A DNA stretch of 64,000 nucleotides from Streptomyces sp. NBC_00271. GTDB lineage: Bacteria > Actinomycetota > Actinomycetes > Streptomycetales > Streptomycetaceae. The stretch spans positions 7,626,001 to 7,690,000 of the forward strand of contig NZ_CP108070.1 of assembly GCF_036178845.1 (NCBI RefSeq). The letters run 5' to 3'. Within the stretch, counting starts at the first letter, position 1. Each line of letters begins with the position of its first letter. A model generated the notes under the pieces. It was not told where the DNA came from and did not search any database. It saw nothing but the letters and a program-made list of their open reading frames with translations. A program made the position numbers and the translations under genes. Positions 28,131-37,287 of this stretch are shown here, piece by piece.

Positions 28131-30962
28131 ATGCGAGCACCGGTGCAGAAGATGCGGTCTCGGCGCACAGGCAAGCAGGCGACTTCCGGAGCCGGGCAGT
28201 CGGCCTCCGAAGGGGGCGCGGAGCGCACTCCGGGTGCCGCGGGGCAGACCCCTGCGGGCAAGGGCCGCTCCGCTCACGTGCGCAATCGGCTGATCGTCGC
28301 CGTGGCGGTCGTCGCGGCCGCCATCGCCGGCGCCGGAGCCCCCACGGTCCTCGCGGCCTCCGAGCAGCTGAACGACTCCCAGAACCTGGTGACGCTCGCC
28401 GGGCGGACCCAGCAGGCGCTGACGCTCGCCCACGCGCTGGCCGACGAGCGCGACGAGGTCACCTCGTACATCGCCGCGGGCCGGCCGAAGTCCAAGGCGC
28501 CCTCCGAGCAGCGCAGCGCCCGGGTCGACCGGCAGGTCGACGAGGTGCGGGCGGACGAGGACGCGCCCGCCGTCCTCCTGAAGGACCTGGACGGCATCGG
28601 CACCGCCCGCAGAGCGGCGCTCACCGGCAAGAGCACCGCTCTCGAAGCGCACGAGGCGTACTCCGACGTCATCACCGAACTCCACGCCCTCGCCGAGGAC
28701 CTGGCCGAGCAGCTGCCGCCCCGCGCGGGCGCCGGCGCGCACGCCCTCGCCGAGCTGGACTCCGCGGTCCAGCAGTCCGCCGCCGCCCGCGGACTGCTCC
28801 TCGCGGCCCTCAACATCCCGCGCACCACCCAGACGGTCATCAACCCCATCACCGGCCTGGCGTCCACCACCAGCGGCTCGTCCCCCGCCGACACCAAGCA
28901 GCGCGACGCGCTCAGCGCCGCCGCCCAACAGGCCCGGCTCCGCTCGGACGCGGCCCTCGCGGACTTCCGCGAGACGGCCCCCAAGGACGCCAAGGCCTCG
29001 TACGACTCCACGGTCACCGGACCCGACGTCACGACCGCGGACAAGTACCTCACCGAGCTCACCGACCAGCCGACGCTCTCCGACTCCGAGCTCGACTCCA
29101 GCACGAACAAGGTGGACGCGGCGCTCTCCGCCCGCGTCGAGCTGATGCGCGGCGCCGAGGCCTCGTTCTACGACCACCGCACCAAGGACCTGGAGCGGCT
29201 GCGGGACGACGACGTCACCGCGCTGGAGATCCGGATCGCCCTCATCGGCACCCTGCTGCTGGTCGCGGTCGGCGTCTCGATGGCCATGGCCCGTACGCTC
29301 ACCCGCCCGCTGTCCGTACTGCGCCGGGGCTCGGCCCGCCTCGCCGCGGACCCGGGAGCGCAGGAGCCGGTCAAGTTCACCGGCCGCAACGACGAGTTCG
29401 CCCAGGTGGTCCGCTCCGTCAACGCGCTGCACGCGCACGCCGCCGCGCTCCACGAACGGCTGGCCACCCTCGAGGCGGACCGCAAGCACCTCATCGGGCA
29501 GCGCCAGCTGATGGCCGACGAGCGCGACAGGCTGCGCGCGGAACTCGCCGACGCTGCGGCCCATCTGGAGCAGGTGCGCGGCACCATCCACGGCACCTTC
29601 GTCAACCTCGCGCTGCGCACCCTCGGCCTGGTCGAGCGGCAGCTCGGGGTCATCGAGGGACTGGAGGAGCGCGAGCAGGACCCGGAACGCCTGGGCACGC
29701 TCTTCAAGCTGGACCACTTCGCGACCGTCATGCGGCGCCACAGCGAGAACCTGCTCGTCCTCGCCGGCCACGAGCACGTCCAGCACCACGCGGGCCCCGT
29801 CCCGCTGGTCGACGTCGTACGGGCCGCGGTCAGCGAGATCGAGCGGTACGAGCGCGTCCGTATCGCCGTGCTGCCGCCGCACGCGCACCTCGCCGGGTTC
29901 GCCGCGGACGACCTCTCGCACCTGGTGGCCGAACTCCTGGAGAACGCCTCCTCGTTCTCGCCACCCGACCTGCCCGTCGAGGTCTCCGGCTGGCTGCTGG
30001 AGAACGGCGAGGTGATGCTCTCCGTGCAGGACGAGGGCATCGGCATGGCCGCCGACCGGATGGCCCAGCTCAACGCCCGCCTCTCCGAGTTCGACCCGGA
30101 GGACGCCTACGACCAGGAGAGCGGCGAGGGACTCGGGCTCGGCCTGTACGTGGTGGCCCGGCTCGCCCACCGGCACGGCGTCCGCGTACAGCTGCGGGAG
30201 CAGAAGCAGGGCGGCACCGCGGCCGTGGTCGTCCTCCCCAAGACGCTGTTCGCGACCGCCCCCGCCGCCACGGTCCCCTCGGCCTCCCCGGTCGCCGGAG
30301 CCGCCCCCTCGGTCGTCCTCCCGGGCGCCGACGCGGAGGCCAACTCGAACGTGCTGCGCGGCCGTTCGGCCCTCACGGCACGGGGCCAGGCGGGCCCGGC
30401 CGTTCCCACCGCTCCCGTCGGTGACGAGGACCCGCTGATCGCCGCCGCGGAGGAGGCCGTACGAGCGGACGCCGCCGCGGAGGAGGTGGCCTACGCTCCC
30501 GAGCCGACGCCCTCCGAGACCACCATGGAGCTGCTGGCACCGCTGGTCCCGCCGGACGAGCCGGTGGCCCCGGCCCACGAGCCCGCGGTGTCCGCCGCCA
30601 CTCCCGACCCCTACGCCATAGGCCCCGACTCCCACGAACGGGTGTCGGACGAGGAGACGGAGCGGGTCACCGACAAGGGACTGCCCAAGCGGACGCCGAA
30701 GATCTCGGCGCCCGCACCGGTTCCCCGGCCGCGCGTCGGTGGTGTGGACGCCGAGGCGCTGCGGCGCAGGCTCGGCGGCTTCCACCGGGGCGCGACGGAG
30801 GGCCGCCGCGACGTGGAGGCCGAGATCGCCGAACAGACGGCCCAGACGCCCACCCCGCACCACACCGCACGGAACACCGCGCAGGACCAAGCGCGGGACG
30901 CGGTGCGACAGCAGGACGCAGTAGACGCATCGGGGGGCACAGTCGAGGAGGCAAGCAGTTGA
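28131..30962 (+). CDS. cvnA: Conservon sensor kinase CvnA
   Basis: This 943-residue membrane histidine-kinase-like protein is the first gene of a conservon. Transmembrane helix 1 is at about 47-70, followed by an extracytoplasmic NIT-like helical domain (ALTLAHALADERDEVTSYI), helix 2 (IGTLLLVAVGVSMAMA), a HAMP, a dimerisation region (GTLFKLDHFATVMRRHSENL), then a HATPase domain (VAELLENASSFSPPDLPVE, GLGLYVVARLAHRHG). The last 240 residues are Pro/Ala/Glu-rich and probably disordered. ATG 28131 was chosen because the region further upstream is an intergenic repeat; ATG 28152 is also possible. Its stop overlaps cvnB. Confidence 0.9.
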   Translation: MRAPVQKMRSRRTGKQATSGAGQSASEGGAERTPGAAGQTPAGKGRSAHVRNRLIVAVAVVAAAIAGAGAPTVLAASEQLNDSQNLVTLAGRTQQALTLAHALADERDEVTSYIAAGRPKSKAPSEQRSARVDRQVDEVRADEDAPAVLLKDLDGIGTARRAALTGKSTALEAHEAYSDVITELHALAEDLAEQLPPRAGAGAHALAELDSAVQQSAAARGLLLAALNIPRTTQTVINPITGLASTTSGSSPADTKQRDALSAAAQQARLRSDAALADFRETAPKDAKASYDSTVTGPDVTTADKYLTELTDQPTLSDSELDSSTNKVDAALSARVELMRGAEASFYDHRTKDLERLRDDDVTALEIRIALIGTLLLVAVGVSMAMARTLTRPLSVLRRGSARLAADPGAQEPVKFTGRNDEFAQVVRSVNALHAHAAALHERLATLEADRKHLIGQRQLMADERDRLRAELADAAAHLEQVRGTIHGTFVNLALRTLGLVERQLGVIEGLEEREQDPERLGTLFKLDHFATVMRRHSENLLVLAGHEHVQHHAGPVPLVDVVRAAVSEIERYERVRIAVLPPHAHLAGFAADDLSHLVAELLENASSFSPPDLPVEVSGWLLENGEVMLSVQDEGIGMAADRMAQLNARLSEFDPEDAYDQESGEGLGLGLYVVARLAHRHGVRVQLREQKQGGTAAVVVLPKTLFATAPAATVPSASPVAGAAPSVVLPGADAEANSNVLRGRSALTARGQAGPAVPTAPVGDEDPLIAAAEEAVRADAAAEEVAYAPEPTPSETTMELLAPLVPPDEPVAPAHEPAVSAATPDPYAIGPDSHERVSDEETERVTDKGLPKRTPKISAPAPVPRPRVGGVDAEALRRRLGGFHRGATEGRRDVEAEIAEQTAQTPTPHHTARNTAQDQARDAVRQQDAVDASGGTVEEASS

Positions 30963-31462
30963 CCGCGCCCAGTACCTTCGGCCTGAGCAGTGAAGCCCGC
31001 AATCTGCACTGGCTGCTGACGAACCTCGTCGAGGAGGTGCCGGGCCTCCAGTCGGTCGCGGTCGTCTCCTCCGACGGTCTGCTGCTGCTGTCCTCCGACC
31101 CCGGGAGGAACGCGGAGGCCCGCACCGGGGCGGAGGCGCGCCCCACCGGCCCCAAGGGATCCTCCGCGGACCTCGCCACCATCGTCTCCGGCATCGGCAG
31201 CCTCACCATCGGCGCCGCCAAGCTGATGGACGCGGGCGGGGTGAAACAGACGATGGTCGCGATGGACGAGGGCAGCCTCTTCGTCATGTCGATCAGCGAC
31301 GGCTCGCTGCTCGGGGTGCACGGCGCCCCGGACTGCGACATGAGCGTGGTGGCGTACCACATGGCGCTGTTCGTCGGCCGCGCCGGGCACGTCCTGACGC
31401 CCGAACTCCGCAGCGAGCTACGCCAGTCACTCGAAGCCAAGCCGACGGGGAGTGCCCAGTGA
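30959..31462 (+). CDS. cvnB: Roadblock/LC7 protein CvnB
   Basis: This 167-residue roadblock/LC7 fold is the GTPase-activator-like partner of CvnD. It has LHWLLTNLVEEVPGLQSVAV and SSDGLLLLSSD, then GAAKLMDAGGVKQTMVAMDE. A short insertion rich in Ala/Glu/Arg (about residues 50-60) is not conserved in the family. TTG 30959 starts inside the cvnA stop (TTGA), with GAGGAG upstream. Confidence 0.92.
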   Translation: MTAPSTFGLSSEARNLHWLLTNLVEEVPGLQSVAVVSSDGLLLLSSDPGRNAEARTGAEARPTGPKGSSADLATIVSGIGSLTIGAAKLMDAGGVKQTMVAMDEGSLFVMSISDGSLLGVHGAPDCDMSVVAYHMALFVGRAGHVLTPELRSELRQSLEAKPTGSAQ

Positions 31463-31866
31463 GTCCTTCCTCCGCGCCCAAGCTCCCCATACGTGGCGGG
31501 GACCGCAAACCGGCCCGCGTGCGCCCGTACTCGCTCACCGGCGGCCGTACCCGTTTCGGGCACGTGCTGCTGGTCGAGACGTTCGTGGCGGCGATCGAGG
31601 CCCCCGAGGAGCGCAAGGAGCTGACCAACGGCTCCCTCGCGACCCGGGTGATGCCCGAGATGCAGGCCATCGTCGAACTCTGCCGCCGGATGCGTACGGT
31701 GGCCGAGATCGCCGCCCTCCTCAGGATGCCGCTGGGCGTGGTCCGCGTCCTCCTGAGCGACCTGGCGGACCAGGGAAAGATCCGTGTGTACGGAACAGGT
31801 CACGGCCCGGGACAGCCGGACCGCGCTCTGCTGGAAAGGGTGCTGAATGGACTCCGTCGTCTCTGA
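31459..31866 (+). CDS. cvnC: DUF742 protein CvnC
   Basis: This 135-residue DUF742 protein has a basic N-terminus and the winged-helix-like core VRPYSLTGGRTRFGHVLLVE, then RMRTVAEIAALLRMPLGVVR and VLLSDLADQGKIRVYG. The overlap with cvnB is 4 bp (GTGA) and with cvnD 20 bp. In other conservons CvnC binds the other three at the membrane. Confidence 0.92.
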   Translation: MSPSSAPKLPIRGGDRKPARVRPYSLTGGRTRFGHVLLVETFVAAIEAPEERKELTNGSLATRVMPEMQAIVELCRRMRTVAEIAALLRMPLGVVRVLLSDLADQGKIRVYGTGHGPGQPDRALLERVLNGLRRL

Positions 31867-32521
31867 GGGTGCGCCGAGAACGGCCTCCCCCGCCTCGGCT
31901 CCGATGCCTCTGGCCCCGGTGCCGCTGCCCGAGTCCGACGAGAACCTCCAGGCCTGGCAGACCGACCGCACCCGCGCCCCGATCGCGACGAAGATCGTGG
32001 TGGCGGGCGGCTTCGGCGTGGGCAAGACCACGCTGGTGACCGCGGTCTCCGAGATCACGCCCCTCCAGACGGAGGCGCTGATGACCCAGGCCAGCGAGGA
32101 GACCGACGACCTCACCGGCACCCCGGACAAGGTGACCACGACCGTGGCCATGGACTTCGGCCGCATCACACTCGACGACGACCTGGTCCTGTACCTCTTC
32201 GGGACGCCGGGCCAGCAGCGGTTCTGGTTCATGTGGGACGACCTGGTGCGCGGCGCGATCGGCGCCGTGGTCCTCGCCGACACCCGCCGCCTCAAGGACT
32301 GCTTCCCGGCGCTCGACTACTTCGAGAGCTGCGGACTGCCGTACGTCGTCGCGGTCAACCACTTCGACGGCAGCGAGCGGTTCGACGCCGACGACGTGCG
32401 CGATGCCCTCACAGTGCCTCCACACATACCTGTCATGATCATGGACGCCAGGCGCCGGATCTCGGTCGTCGAGACCCTGCTCGCGCTGGTGGGGCACGCG
32501 CTCGACGCGAGCCCCGAATAA
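31847..32521 (+). CDS. cvnD: Small GTPase-like protein CvnD
   Basis: This 224-residue GTPase of the conservon has the P-loop GGFGVGKTTLV, switch region Thr in DKVTTTVAMDFGRI, the DxxG-like LYLFGTPGQQRFWFM and the guanine-specificity motif in the form NHFD (usual NKxD). It is a heterotrimeric-like output module in conservons. The start is ATG 31847 with GGAAAGG upstream, overlapping cvnC. Confidence 0.93.
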   Translation: MDSVVSEGAPRTASPASAPMPLAPVPLPESDENLQAWQTDRTRAPIATKIVVAGGFGVGKTTLVTAVSEITPLQTEALMTQASEETDDLTGTPDKVTTTVAMDFGRITLDDDLVLYLFGTPGQQRFWFMWDDLVRGAIGAVVLADTRRLKDCFPALDYFESCGLPYVVAVNHFDGSERFDADDVRDALTVPPHIPVMIMDARRRISVVETLLALVGHALDASPE

Positions 32522-32545
32522 GACGTACACGGAGTTAGGACGCGC

Positions 32546-33799
32546 ATGCGGAAGATACTCGTCGTCGGAGCCGGTCAGTCCGGACTCCAGCTTGCCCTCG
32601 GCCTCCAGTCGCACGGGTACGAGGTCACCCTGATGTCGAACCGGACGGCGGACGAGATCCGCACCGGCCGCGTCATGTCGACGCAGTGCATGTTCCACAC
32701 GGCACTCCAGCACGAGCGCGATCTCCAGCTGAACTTCTGGGAGTCCCAGGCCCCGAAGATCGAAGGACTCGGCGTCTCGGTCGCCGCCCCCGGCTCGCAC
32801 GACCCCGGTCCGACCCAGCGGGCCATCGACTGGGTGGGCCGGCTCGACGGCTACGCGCAGTCGGTCGACCAGCGGGTGAAGATGGCCGGCTGGATGGAGA
32901 CGTTCGCGCAGCGCGGCGGCCAACTGGTCATCCACGGCGCGGCGGTCTCCGACCTGGACTACTTCGCCCGTACGTACGACCTGGTCCTGGTGTCGGCGGG
33001 CAAGGGTGAGCTGGTCTCCATGTTCGGCCGGGACGCCGTCCGTTCCCCGTACACGCAGCCGCAGCGCGCCCTCGCCGTCGCCTACGTCCACGGTCTGGGC
33101 CCGCGCCCCGAGCACCCCGACTACGACGCGGTCCGCTGCAACCTGGTCCCCGGCGTCGGCGAGCTCTTCGTCATGCCGACCCTCACCACCACCGGCCGTG
33201 CGGACATCCTCTTCTGGGAGGGCATACCCGGCGGCCCGGTCGACGCCTTCAACGGCATCAAGGACCCCGCCGAACACCTCTCCCTGACCCTGGAACTCAT
33301 GGAGAAGTTCGTGCCGTGGGAGTACGCCCGGGCCACCAAGGTCGAACTCACCGACGCCAACGGAACACTGTCCGGACGCTACGCCCCCACCGTCCGCAAC
33401 CCGATCGGCCGCCTCCCCGGCGGCGGTCTGGTCCTGGGCGTCGCCGACGTGGTCGTCGCCAACGACCCGATCACCGGCCAGGGCTCCAACTCCGCCTCCA
33501 AGTGCGCGGCGGCGTACCTCGGCGCGATCCTCGAGCACGAGGACAAGGAGTTCGACGAGGCGTGGATGCGGTCCGCGTTCGACCGGTACTGGGACACGGC
33601 CCAGCACGTGACGAAGTGGACGAACGCCATGCTGGGCGTCCCGCCGGAGCACGTCCTCAATCTGATCGGGGCCGGGGGTCAGATTCCGGCGGTGGCGCAT
33701 CGTTTCGCCAATGGGTTCAACGACCCGGCGGACTTCGAGAACTTCTTCTATGAACCGGAGAAGGTGGAGGCGTACCTGGCTTCCGTGACGGGGGCCTGA
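32546..33799 (+). CDS. StyA-like FAD monooxygenase attached to the conservon
   Basis: This 417-residue protein has the FAD-binding GAGQSGLQLALGL at the N-terminus and a second nucleotide stretch, PIGRLPGGGLVLGVADVVVA with the conserved NDPITGQGSNSASK. The pattern is that of styrene/indole monooxygenases (StyA group E). Such enzymes need a separate FAD reductase; none is near. It starts 24 bp after cvnD on the same strand. Its substrate is unknown. In styrene degraders StyB is next door; here the partner may be a general flavin reductase. Confidence 0.9.
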   Translation: MRKILVVGAGQSGLQLALGLQSHGYEVTLMSNRTADEIRTGRVMSTQCMFHTALQHERDLQLNFWESQAPKIEGLGVSVAAPGSHDPGPTQRAIDWVGRLDGYAQSVDQRVKMAGWMETFAQRGGQLVIHGAAVSDLDYFARTYDLVLVSAGKGELVSMFGRDAVRSPYTQPQRALAVAYVHGLGPRPEHPDYDAVRCNLVPGVGELFVMPTLTTTGRADILFWEGIPGGPVDAFNGIKDPAEHLSLTLELMEKFVPWEYARATKVELTDANGTLSGRYAPTVRNPIGRLPGGGLVLGVADVVVANDPITGQGSNSASKCAAAYLGAILEHEDKEFDEAWMRSAFDRYWDTAQHVTKWTNAMLGVPPEHVLNLIGAGGQIPAVAHRFANGFNDPADFENFFYEPEKVEAYLASVTGA

Positions 33800-33828
33800 G
33801 CCTTTCCTTCCGGGCGCGGGGAGTCCGT

Positions 33829-33855
33829 GGCTGGTCGCGCGGTTCCCCGCGCCCC
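33829..33855. repeat. Dispersed repeat copy
   Basis: This is a near-copy, inverted, of 5351-5376 and related to the copies at 48.6-48.9 kb. It lies between the convergent monooxygenase and NlpC/P60 genes and may form the terminator for both. Confidence 0.6.
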
Positions 33856-33868
33856 TCAGGGGGCGCCC

Positions 33869-34957
33869 CTATCGGGACGCGAGCTTCGGTGGTGTGTAGT
33901 GCCGCAGGGTCTTTCCGTCCGGGTCCGGGCGGACGGCTCCGAGCAACGGGTTGGCGGCGATGGGGGAGACCTTGACGTCGGTTCCCGGTCTCGGGGCCTG
34001 CACGACCAGGCCGTCGCCCAGATACAGGGCGACATGGGTGGCCTCGGGGAAGTAGATCACCAGATCCCCGGGGCGAAGCTCGCTCAGCGGAATGTGGGGC
34101 AACCGGGCCCATTGCTCCTGGCTGGTCCGGGGGATGGTCCGCCCGGCGTGCTGCCAGGCCTGCGAAGTGAGCCCCGAGCAGTCGTACGCCCCGGGACCCT
34201 CGGCCCCCCACACGTACGGCTTCCCGATCTGCTCCACGGCGTAGCGCGCCGCCTTCTCGCCCTCCCGCGTGGGCGGCCGCGCACTGCTGAGCGCCCCTGA
34301 CGCCACGAACTTCTGCTGCGCCTCGGTGACTCCCGACTTCTCCAGCCGGGCGAGCTCGGCGATCTGACCGGCGCTGAGCGAGGCGAGCAGCACCTCGACG
34401 TCCTTGAGCCGCGCCCGCACCTCGTCGCGCTCCTTCTTCTGCCGTTCGGCGAGGACGAGTTGATCGTCGAGCGCCTTGCGCGCCTTCCGTGCGAGAGCGT
34501 CGGTCCTGCGCTCCGTCCCCTGCAGCCGGTCGACGGTCTCGACCCGCTCCTGCGCCAGCTGCCCGATCACGTGTCCCTCGTCCAGGGCGTGCTGCGGATC
34601 GCGGGCGAGCAGCAGCCGTACGTACGACGAGATCTCGCCGCTGTTCTGGTACTGCTGCCGGGCGAGCCGCCCCGCCGCCGCGCGGCTGTCGTGCAGGGAG
34701 AGGCGGGACTTGGCGAGGTTCCCGTCGATCCGGGCGACCTCGGCCTTCTGTTTCTTCAGCTTCTCCGCCGTGGCGTTGTACGTCTCGGTGGCGCGCTCGG
34801 CGTCCTGGTAAAGCTGCTGAAGATCCGTCAGCAACCGGGTCACGGACCGCTTTTCGGCCCCGGGATCCGGCGCGGCAACCACCGCCGGCGTGGAGGCCAG
34901 CAGCGCCCCCGACGCCATGGCGGCCGTACAAGCCAGACGCACAAGCCTTCCTGACAC
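33869..34957 (-). CDS. Secreted NlpC/P60 (C40) cell-wall peptidase
   Basis: This 362-residue endopeptidase cleaves stem peptides of peptidoglycan. A signal peptide (residues 1-28, ending about PAVVAAPD) is followed by a long coiled coil of about 200 residues (SVTRLLTDLQQLYQDAERAT and onward), and a C-terminal NlpC/P60 domain with the catalytic Cys in AYDCSGLTSQAWQHAGR and His in ATHVALYLGDGLVVQA. The start is GTG 34957 because a perfect GGAGGTGAT lies 4-12 bases upstream. A hairpin abuts that ribosome site. It may be autoinhibited by its coiled coil, as in RipA-type enzymes. Confidence 0.93.
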   Translation of the reverse strand: MSGRLVRLACTAAMASGALLASTPAVVAAPDPGAEKRSVTRLLTDLQQLYQDAERATETYNATAEKLKKQKAEVARIDGNLAKSRLSLHDSRAAAGRLARQQYQNSGEISSYVRLLLARDPQHALDEGHVIGQLAQERVETVDRLQGTERRTDALARKARKALDDQLVLAERQKKERDEVRARLKDVEVLLASLSAGQIAELARLEKSGVTEAQQKFVASGALSSARPPTREGEKAARYAVEQIGKPYVWGAEGPGAYDCSGLTSQAWQHAGRTIPRTSQEQWARLPHIPLSELRPGDLVIYFPEATHVALYLGDGLVVQAPRPGTDVKVSPIAANPLLGAVRPDPDGKTLRHYTPPKLASR

Positions 34958-34968
34958 GTCATCACCTC

Positions 34969-35001
34969 CGGTGTCGAGGTGGTACCTCCACCTCGCACCG
35001 G
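34969..35001 (-). promoter_or_regulatory. Leader hairpin next to the ribosome site
   Basis: GGTG-CGAGGTGG pairs with CCACCTCG-CACC around 34969-35000 in the leader of the NlpC/P60 gene. It is an imperfect 12-bp stem ending beside GGAGGTGAT. Access to the RBS may depend on its state. I see no c-di-AMP riboswitch consensus. Confidence 0.4.
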
Positions 35002-35059
35002 CAGGATCAGGGAGGCGCATCCCGAGTGCGCGCCCACTGACCGGTTCGGCCCAAGAATC

Positions 35060-35368
35060 TCACTCGTCGGCGTGGGGCTCCGGCGTGGCTCCCGTACTCT
35101 TGCCGCCGGGCTTGGACCAGGGCCACTTGCGCCCGCTCCCCGCGTCGCCCGAGGGGTCGTACTCGTACTTCCACGCCTGGTGCAGCCCCAGTCGTTTGCT
35201 CACCCGCGCCTGGACCCGCCGGTAGACGAGAACGGTCGGCGGGCCGCCGTCGGCATCCGGAACCGGAATCCGGTACACCTTCGGCGGGTGTCCGGTCAGA
35301 CCGAGCAGGACGGGCAGCACACGCCCGTCCAGCGGGCCGCCCTCGAAGGGGGTGTCTTCGCTCTTCAC
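35060..35368 (-). CDS. Hypothetical protein
   Basis: This is a 102-residue protein of unknown function with the core PFEGGPLDGRVLPVLLG, VYRIPVPDADGG and VLVYRRVQARVSKRLG, and a Trp/Lys-rich tail (KYEYDPSGDAG, KWPWSKPGGK). No signal peptide is present. GTG 35368 is taken as start because the longer frame (35416) would overlap the TetR gene. Codon bias supports it as real. Confidence 0.65.
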   Translation of the reverse strand: MKSEDTPFEGGPLDGRVLPVLLGLTGHPPKVYRIPVPDADGGPPTVLVYRRVQARVSKRLGLHQAWKYEYDPSGDAGSGRKWPWSKPGGKSTGATPEPHADE

Positions 35369-35393
35369 GGCACCAGTGTCACAAACGCCCCCG

Positions 35394-36119
35394 TCACAGC
35401 AGCCGCGCGGCGTCACCGATCACCGGAAGAACCGCCCGGGCCAGCTTCCCCAGGGCACCTTCCCGCCCCTCCAGGACGAGTGCGGCCTGCACCACGCCGG
35501 CGGTCTGCGGATCACGTCCGGCACTGACCACGAGCATCGCCACGAACTGCTCCACGAGCCAGTCCCGCAGCTCGTCCAACGGCGGCTCCTTGCCCCCGTC
35601 CAGCCAGCTCAGCGAGGCGCCCTCCACCGCCGTGATCCACATCCGCACGGTCATCCGCAGCCGTCGCCCCGGATCCTTCACGCCCAGATGATCCAGAATG
35701 TGCTCTGCCGCCGCCCGCCGCACGCCGTCCACTATGGCCGTCGTCCTGGAGGTCTCGACGACACTGCCTCCCTGAAGCAACGCGGTGAACCCGGCGTCGT
35801 GCTGGTCCACGAACGCCAGGTACCGATCCACAGCTCGGGCCAGCCGCTCGCTCAGCGGCCCCTCGGGGGGCTCCGCGAAGCAGTGCTCCAGATCCTCCGC
35901 GGCGGACCGCAGGGCGGCCTCGTACAGCTGCTGCTTGCCGCCCGGGAAGTACCGGTACACAAGAGGCCGTGACACGCCCGCCGCCTCCGCCACGTCGTCG
36001 AGCGAGACCTCCTCGGGTGCCCGGTGCGCGAAGAGGGACAGCGCCGCTTCGAGGAGCTGCGAGCGCCGCTCCTCGACACTCAGCCGGCGGTATGCGGGGG
36101 TGGGAGCCTGCGAGGTCAT
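35394..36119 (-). CDS. TetR-family regulator
   Basis: This 241-residue repressor has the N-terminal helix-turn-helix (ERRSQLLEAALSLFAHRAPE, then LDDVAEAAGVSRPLVYRYF) and an all-helical ligand domain. It lies 88 bp after the AurF-like gene on the same strand and is a likely regulator of the divergent diiron pair. ATG 36119. Confidence 0.93.
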   Translation of the reverse strand: MTSQAPTPAYRRLSVEERRSQLLEAALSLFAHRAPEEVSLDDVAEAAGVSRPLVYRYFPGGKQQLYEAALRSAAEDLEHCFAEPPEGPLSERLARAVDRYLAFVDQHDAGFTALLQGGSVVETSRTTAIVDGVRRAAAEHILDHLGVKDPGRRLRMTVRMWITAVEGASLSWLDGGKEPPLDELRDWLVEQFVAMLVVSAGRDPQTAGVVQAALVLEGREGALGKLARAVLPVIGDAARLL

Positions 36120-36207
36120 ATCGGCAGCGTAACGGCCAGGACACGCGCCCCTTCCCAGCCACGGCCGCCACGGCCCCGACCCACCACAGCCACCGGGCGC
36201 CCCGCCC

Positions 36208-37137
36208 TCAGGCCAGCAGCCCCGACGCCTTCCACAGCCGCCGCCCGACCCCCCGCAGCACCCCGATGTCGTCCAGGAAGTCGGTCAGTCGCTTGGCGCC
36301 GGTCTGCATGACCTCCCGCCGGTGCCCGCTCGCCCGCACCTGCGCCACGGCCTCCCGCTGGTCGAGGCCGACGTTCGGGTAGACCTCGGGATTGACGAAG
36401 GCGACGGAGAAGATCCGGGCGAACTCCCCCGACGTCACCCGAGTGAACTCCTGCGACCATCGCGGTGCCGTCACCATCTGCCGTCGCAGCTCCTCCCGCG
36501 CGTACCGCACGTGCCGCGCCTCCTCCACCACGTGGATGCGCGTGACCCCTCGTACGAGGCTCTGCACCCGCTCGTCGGGAAAGGTCAGCCGCTGCATCCA
36601 GTCGAGGATCTCCTCGCCGAGCAGAGTCGCCGTGAAGGACCCGGGCGTGGTCGAGATGGTCTTGAAGACCCGTCCCAGATTCAGATGCGTCCGGCTCACC
36701 GGGTAGTACGGCATTCCACCGCGCGAGATCAGCCGGGCGAACATCTTCGAGTGCCGGCACTCGTCCTCGATCTCGGTCAGCGCGTAGCGCACATGCGCAC
36801 TCGTCGCCGCCTTGTCGTAAATGTGCCGCACCAGCAACTGCATCAGGATGATCTCGAACCAGATCCCCAGCGAAGCCAGCGCGGCGGCCTCGTGGTGCGA
36901 GAGCAGAATCCGCTGCTCCTCGCTCATCCGCTTCCACAGCGGGGTGTCGTACAGCGACACCAGCTCCGGCGGCCAGAACCACTTGCCCTCCTCGAAGGGC
37001 GCGTCCCAGTCCAGCTCCTTGTCCGGGTCGAAGGAGTGCTTGGCGGAGGAGTCGAGCAGCCGCTCGGCGACCTGCTCCCGGTCCTTGAGCAGACCGAGCG
37101 CATCGCGCAGCACGTCCACTTCCGTCACGGTCGTCAT
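36208..37137 (-). CDS. AurF-like diiron oxygenase
   Basis: This 309-residue protein is related to the p-aminobenzoate N-oxygenase AurF. Its diiron ligands can be seen as Glu/His in LLSHHEAAALAS, EIEDECRHSKMF and VVEEARHVRYAREE. The helical fold and length match. It may oxidise an amine or alkane. ATG 37137 starts at MTTVTEV (13 codons shorter than the open frame) with GGTGGGAA upstream. It diverges from the ferritin-like gene at 37288. Confidence 0.88.
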   Translation of the reverse strand: MTTVTEVDVLRDALGLLKDREQVAERLLDSSAKHSFDPDKELDWDAPFEEGKWFWPPELVSLYDTPLWKRMSEEQRILLSHHEAAALASLGIWFEIILMQLLVRHIYDKAATSAHVRYALTEIEDECRHSKMFARLISRGGMPYYPVSRTHLNLGRVFKTISTTPGSFTATLLGEEILDWMQRLTFPDERVQSLVRGVTRIHVVEEARHVRYAREELRRQMVTAPRWSQEFTRVTSGEFARIFSVAFVNPEVYPNVGLDQREAVAQVRASGHRREVMQTGAKRLTDFLDDIGVLRGVGRRLWKASGLLA

Positions 37138-37287
37138 GGCTGTTCCCACCTCGTCGTACGGGATCAAGTACGGCATCCCTCCGGGTTACCGACGGTCACG
37201 ACTTATGAGACTGCCTGTCAGCAAGCTCGTCAATCCCTTGTGCGCGACTTGTTGACGACGCGTCTACCTCGTGTGAGCCTGCGATGT
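37138..37287. promoter_or_regulatory. Divergent promoter region of the diiron gene pair
   Basis: These 150 bp must contain both promoters. The 8-bp palindrome GACGCGTC lies at 37257-37264 next to TTGTTGAC at 37248. An operator for the nearby TetR protein is plausible but not proven. Confidence 0.4.

Noticed and set aside
27461..30424. A 987-residue frame overlapping cvnA on the same strand
   Set aside because: Pro/Arg/Gly-rich shadow; cvnA in the other frame has full kinase motifs.
28125..30890. A 921-residue minus-strand frame across cvnA
   Set aside because: Antisense shadow with low-complexity composition.
34958..35060. c-di-AMP (ydaO) riboswitch before the NlpC/P60 gene
   Set aside because: The leader is short and the conserved riboswitch core bases were not found; only a simple hairpin is seen.
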